Assembly (NCBI RefSeq): GCF_022814865.1
Contig: NZ_JAKVRD010000028.1
Coordinates: 1 to 36,099 of the forward strand
DNA: 36,099 nt
Reading direction: 5' to 3'
DNA from: Shimia aestuarii
GTDB lineage: Bacteria > Pseudomonadota > Alphaproteobacteria > Rhodobacterales > Rhodobacteraceae
Below, in pieces: positions 32,522 through 36,099 of the stretch; the stretch's first letter is position 1; each line of letters starts with the position of its first letter. The position numbers were made by a program, and so were the translations under genes. The notes below the pieces were generated by a model. It searched no databases and was not told the origin of the DNA. It saw nothing but the letters and a program-made list of their open reading frames with translations.

Positions 32522-33640
32522 TCAGAGAACCTTGTCGAGCACGGTCTTCAAACGGCCCAACGTGCCCTCGACGTCATAGAGCTTATCCAGCCCGAAAAGC
32601 CCCAACCGGAAGGTCATGAACCCCTCTGGCTCGTCACAGGCAAGCGGCACCCCGGCGGCAATCTGCATGCCCTCTGCGGCGAACTTCGATCCGTTCTGAA
32701 TCCCCGGATCACTGGTATAGCTCACAACCACGCCCGGCGCGCCAAACCCTTTTGCTGCAACGCTTTTTACGCCCTTCTCGGCCAGCATCGCACGCACACC
32801 ATCGCCAAGCGCCCATTGCGCCTCGCGCAGCTTTTCGAACCCATAGTCCTTGGTCTCCGCCATGGTGTCACGGAACGCCCGAAGCGCATCCGTCGGCATC
32901 GTCGCGTGATAGGCATGCCCGCCATTTTCATAGGCCTGCATGATCGAATACCATTTCTTAAGATCAATCGCGAAACTATCCGAGGTCGTTTCCTCAAGCC
33001 GCTTCAACGCCTTATCCGACATCATCACCAACCCCGCCGAGGGCGACGCGCTCCATCCCTTCTGCGGCGCCGAGCACAACACATCGACGCCAAGCGCCCC
33101 CATATCGACCCAGACACAGCCCGACGCGATGCAATCAAGCACCATCAACGCGCCAACCTCATGCGCCGCATCCGCCATCGCCTTGATATAGGCTTCCGGC
33201 AGGATCACCCCGGCAGACGTCTCCACATGCGGCGCAAAAACCACGTCCGGTTTGACCTCATGAATCTTCGCCACGACTTCCTCGATCGGCGCGGGCGCAA
33301 AGGGCGCGGTCACATCGTTCCCTGCCTGCCGCGCCTTCATCACCGTGCTTTCGGCGGCAAAGGCCCCGGCCTCGAAAATCTGGCTCCAGCGGTAGGAGAA
33401 CCACCCATTGCGCACCACCAAAGTCTTGGCATCGCGGGCAAACTGGCGCGCCACAGCTTCCATCCCATAGGTGCCACCGCCGGGGATCAACGCCACCGCG
33501 TCGGCGTTGTATACCTCTTTGAGCATCCCCGAAATGTCGCGCATAACCTCTTGGAATGCCTTGGACATATGGTTCAGGGACCGGTCCGTGAACACGACCG
33601 AAAATTCGTCCAAACCATTGGGATCAACTGCGCTGGTCAT
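32522..33640 (-). CDS. Class V aminotransferase, alanine--glyoxylate aminotransferase-like
   Basis: A 372-residue fold-I class V transaminase. The phosphate-binding region is PGGGTYGMEAVARQF (53-67), the PLP-ring Asp is Asp169 in VLDCIASGC, and the Schiff-base lysine is Lys194 in CSAPQKGWSASPSAGLV. The protein differs clearly from the other class V enzyme (13118-14314), whose motif is ASQKGLMVPPG, so the two are not recent duplicates. Alanine-glyoxylate or serine-pyruvate transamination is the family guess; purine catabolism and phosphonate enzymes are related possibilities. ATG 33640 has AAGGAGAGAGGA upstream. It is 57 bases after two tandem Lrp genes in the same direction, suggesting an operon. 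Confidence 0.82.
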   Translation of the reverse strand: MTSAVDPNGLDEFSVVFTDRSLNHMSKAFQEVMRDISGMLKEVYNADAVALIPGGGTYGMEAVARQFARDAKTLVVRNGWFSYRWSQIFEAGAFAAESTVMKARQAGNDVTAPFAPAPIEEVVAKIHEVKPDVVFAPHVETSAGVILPEAYIKAMADAAHEVGALMVLDCIASGCVWVDMGALGVDVLCSAPQKGWSASPSAGLVMMSDKALKRLEETTSDSFAIDLKKWYSIMQAYENGGHAYHATMPTDALRAFRDTMAETKDYGFEKLREAQWALGDGVRAMLAEKGVKSVAAKGFGAPGVVVSYTSDPGIQNGSKFAAEGMQIAAGVPLACDEPEGFMTFRLGLFGLDKLYDVEGTLGRLKTVLDKVL

Positions 33641-33697
33641 GGGGTATCCTCTCTCCTTGTTTGCAAAAGAGCTATCCCGATCCCCCCGCAAAGGCAA

Positions 33698-34153
33698 CTA
33701 AAGCGGCCCCGGACGACGCTCTTCACTCAGGAGCACATTCGCCTCCACATTCCCCACCCCCGGCAAGGTCATGATCCGCCGCCGCAAGACCCGTTCAAAG
33801 TCCGAAATATCCCGCGCCGTGACCCGCAGGCGATAATCATAAAGCCCAAGAATATGCTCGACCGTCTGCACCTCGGGAATGGCGCTCACCGCACGCTCAA
33901 AATCCTCAAGCGACACCCGCCCCTTGGTCGCAAGCTTCACGCCCAGGAACACTGTGACCCCGAACCCGAGCTTTTCCGCATCAAGATCAAGCTTGCGCCC
34001 CTTGAGGATGCCCGCCTCGTAAAGCCGCCTGATCCGCCGCCACGTCGCCGGTTGGCTAAGGCCAAACCTGCGCCCCAACGCCCCCGCCGTCTGGGTCGCG
34101 TCGGTGGCTAAAGCCAAAATTAACCCCCGGTCGATATCGTCCAGATCGCTCAT
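33698..34153 (-). CDS. Lrp/AsnC family regulator (second of a tandem pair)
   Basis: A 151-residue feast/famine regulator. The N-terminal helix-turn-helix (about 4-52, DLDDIDRGLILALATDATQTAGALGRRFGLSQPATWRRIRRLYEAGIL region) is followed by the RAM domain (about 65-145), with VTVFLGVKL and EHILGLYDYRLRVTA. Its start overlaps the stop of the upstream Lrp gene by four bases (ATGA), so the two are translationally coupled. The pair precedes a class V aminotransferase. Two Lrp proteins of equal length in one transcript could form mixed oligomers; this is inferred. Confidence 0.87.
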   Translation of the reverse strand: MSDLDDIDRGLILALATDATQTAGALGRRFGLSQPATWRRIRRLYEAGILKGRKLDLDAEKLGFGVTVFLGVKLATKGRVSLEDFERAVSAIPEVQTVEHILGLYDYRLRVTARDISDFERVLRRRIMTLPGVGNVEANVLLSEERRPGPL

Positions 34154-34605
34154 ATCGGCAAAGTCTCGTCTGATTTGATCCGCGCCACATGCATAAGCGT
34201 TTCGATATCCGCGATATGCGGCAGGGTGAGGATCTGGTCGCGGTAGATCGTCTGATAATGCGGCATGTCCCGCGCGATGACCGAAAGACGCACGTCAACA
34301 CGGCCAAGAAAGGTCTGGATTTCAATGACTTCCGGAATCTCGCACGCGGCGACAAGGAATTCGTCAAAAGCGCGTGGATTGGTCTTGTCGAGGGTCATAC
34401 GCAGGCTGACCTCGACCTCATAACCCATCGCGCGCCAGTCCACGACCGCCCGCACTCCGCGTAAAATCCCCGCCTCGCGCAACTTCTCAACCCGCCGCGA
34501 CAGGCGCGACGCGGTGAGCGTCAGCCGGTCCGCCAGTTCCGGCAAGGGCAGGTCCGGCTCGGCCTGCATATGGCGTAGGATGCGTCTATCAAGATCATCA
34601 AGCAT
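34150..34605 (-). CDS. Lrp/AsnC family regulator (first of a tandem pair)
   Basis: A 151-residue feast/famine regulator with the HTH at about 2-50 (LDDLDRRILRHMQ opening, ASRLSRRVEKLREAGIL recognition region) and a RAM domain at about 65-140 (VEVSLRMTL, TFLGRVDVRLSVIARD). ATG 34605 was chosen since it starts the conserved LDDLDRRIL; the in-frame start at 34698 adds unrelated residues. It is divergent from ilvC with a 133-base gap holding an inverted repeat, and its stop overlaps the next Lrp gene. A branched-chain amino acid effector would fit the ilvC neighbour but is unproven. Confidence 0.87.
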   Translation of the reverse strand: MLDDLDRRILRHMQAEPDLPLPELADRLTLTASRLSRRVEKLREAGILRGVRAVVDWRAMGYEVEVSLRMTLDKTNPRAFDEFLVAACEIPEVIEIQTFLGRVDVRLSVIARDMPHYQTIYRDQILTLPHIADIETLMHVARIKSDETLPI

Positions 34606-34646
34606 GAATTCTTCACTATCATCAAATATGACGAATAGAAACGGCG

Positions 34647-34661
34647 AATTTCGTGGAAATT
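34647..34661. promoter_or_regulatory. Inverted repeat between the Lrp pair and ilvC
   Basis: A perfect AATTTC-GTG-GAAATT palindrome with a 3-base centre in the 133-base divergent gap. Its AT-rich, symmetric form resembles Lrp/AsnC operators. The binder and regulated side are inferred from position. Confidence 0.4.
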
Positions 34662-34720
34662 TCATGCGTTCCACGACTCGTCTTTCCGTACCCCCCACCT
34701 ATGATGCCTCCATCACTTAG

Positions 34721-35761
<1,041 letters not shown>

Positions 35762-35789
35762 GCCCTTCGCGGACCTGTTCCGCAATGGC

Positions 35790-35821
35790 AAAGGCGTCCC
35801 GCATGGGGCGCCTTTTTCTTT
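35790..35821 (+). terminator. Rho-independent terminator of ilvC
   Basis: Arms AAAGGCGTCCC (35790-35800) and GGGGCGCCTTT (35805-35815) form an 11-bp stem with one G-T pair and a GCAT loop, followed by a T-rich run. It could also serve the convergent partial gene. Confidence 0.88.
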
Positions 35822-35833
35822 TGGGTCAACGCC

Positions 35834-36099
35834 TTAGTAGCGGCCGATCGGCACACGCACCTTCTCGAGCACCTTACCATCCGCCGCCATAGCCTTGACC
35901 ACCGCCTCATAGCGGTTGCCGCGCCCGCCGGAACAGGGCGGCAGGTAGCCGCTGGATTTATACTTGCCCGAACTGCGCGCCTTGGAGATCACCCGCGCGC
36001 TCCCCGGCAGGCTCCCCTTGAGGCCCGGCACCGCGTAGAGATCCGCCGAAGACCCTTTTGCCGGATACCCGATAACCCCATGGCCACCATTGCGCGAAA
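35834..36099 (-). CDS. C-terminal part of a possible YbhB/PEBP-like protein
   Basis: The open frame continues past the right edge, so the start is missing; a GTG at 36031 is internal. The visible 88 residues include a HGVIGYPAKG stretch and end with GGRGNRYEAVVKAMAADGKVLEKVRVPIGRY. The order 'PPC...G..RYEA.V.A....GKVL' reminds me of the C-terminal block of bacterial phosphatidylethanolamine-binding (YbhB/YbcL) proteins, which is a tentative match. Stop TAA lies at 35834-35836. It is convergent with ilvC, separated by the terminator. Confidence 0.35.
   Translation of the reverse strand, partial: SRNGGHGVIGYPAKGSSADLYAVPGLKGSLPGSARVISKARSSGKYKSSGYLPPCSGGRGNRYEAVVKAMAADGKVLEKVRVPIGRY

Overview
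The window is a high-GC (about 63-65 %), gene-dense piece of an alphaproteobacterial chromosome, most likely from Rhodobacterales (Rhodobacteraceae / roseobacter group). Pointers are the collinear protein methyltransferase - TolC - PopZ-like cluster, a textbook CtrA box (TTAA-N7-TTAA), the small DUF6280-type protein, an ornithine decarboxylase with a divergent Lrp regulator, and short dispersed intergenic elements of a kind I associate with this family. I see no phage, transposon, CRISPR array or integrase, so this is core genome with local accessory genes. The genus cannot be read from the sequence.

Layout. 1-1370: the end of an SPFH/GYF_2 protein and a tail-anchored double zinc-ribbon protein resembling parts of the Bacillus YdjFGHI membrane-stress module. 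1376-5924: nitroreductase, DUF2235 hydrolase, ornithine decarboxylase with its divergent Lrp regulator, and a ZntB-type metal transporter. 6055-10880: valS, a Bcr/CflA drug exporter and a DUF1992 protein. 11039-17940: a crotonase, a HisC-like aminotransferase, a serine/alanine-glyoxylate aminotransferase, an MsbA-type ABC exporter, a TIGR04283-type glycosyltransferase and YgfZ. 18005-20065: efp, a small DUF6280-type protein and an EamA permease. 20073-23201 (minus strand): a protein methyltransferase, TolC and an acidic PopZ-like protein. 23344: tRNA-Cys(GCA). 23524-25348: TetR and AraC regulators. 25620-30773: yqeY, carA, a two-domain MshEN-glycosyltransferase preceded by a CtrA box, a GntR regulator and a HAD pyrimidine nucleotidase. 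30908-36099: a small membrane protein with a dyad-rich promoter, a UbiH-type hydroxylase, a second class V aminotransferase with two tandem Lrp regulators divergent from ilvC, and the end of a possible PEBP-like protein.

How genes work together. Amino-acid and nitrogen metabolism recurs: ornithine decarboxylase, two glyoxylate-type transaminases, a HisC-like transaminase, carA, ilvC and three Lrp/AsnC regulators, two of which sit divergently from metabolic genes with inverted repeats between them. Envelope and polarity functions form a second theme: TolC, MsbA-like exporter, PopZ-like protein, two glycosyltransferases, and a cell-cycle (CtrA) signal in front of a glycosyltransferase carrying the type of domain that binds c-di-GMP in MshE. 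Translation genes (valS, efp, tRNA-Cys, yqeY) are scattered among them.

The most interesting points are the MshEN-GT2 fusion with its CtrA box, the PopZ-like protein with conserved-looking gene order, and a dispersed element of 75-86 bp built on an 11-bp tandem repeat that lies between convergent genes at two sites.
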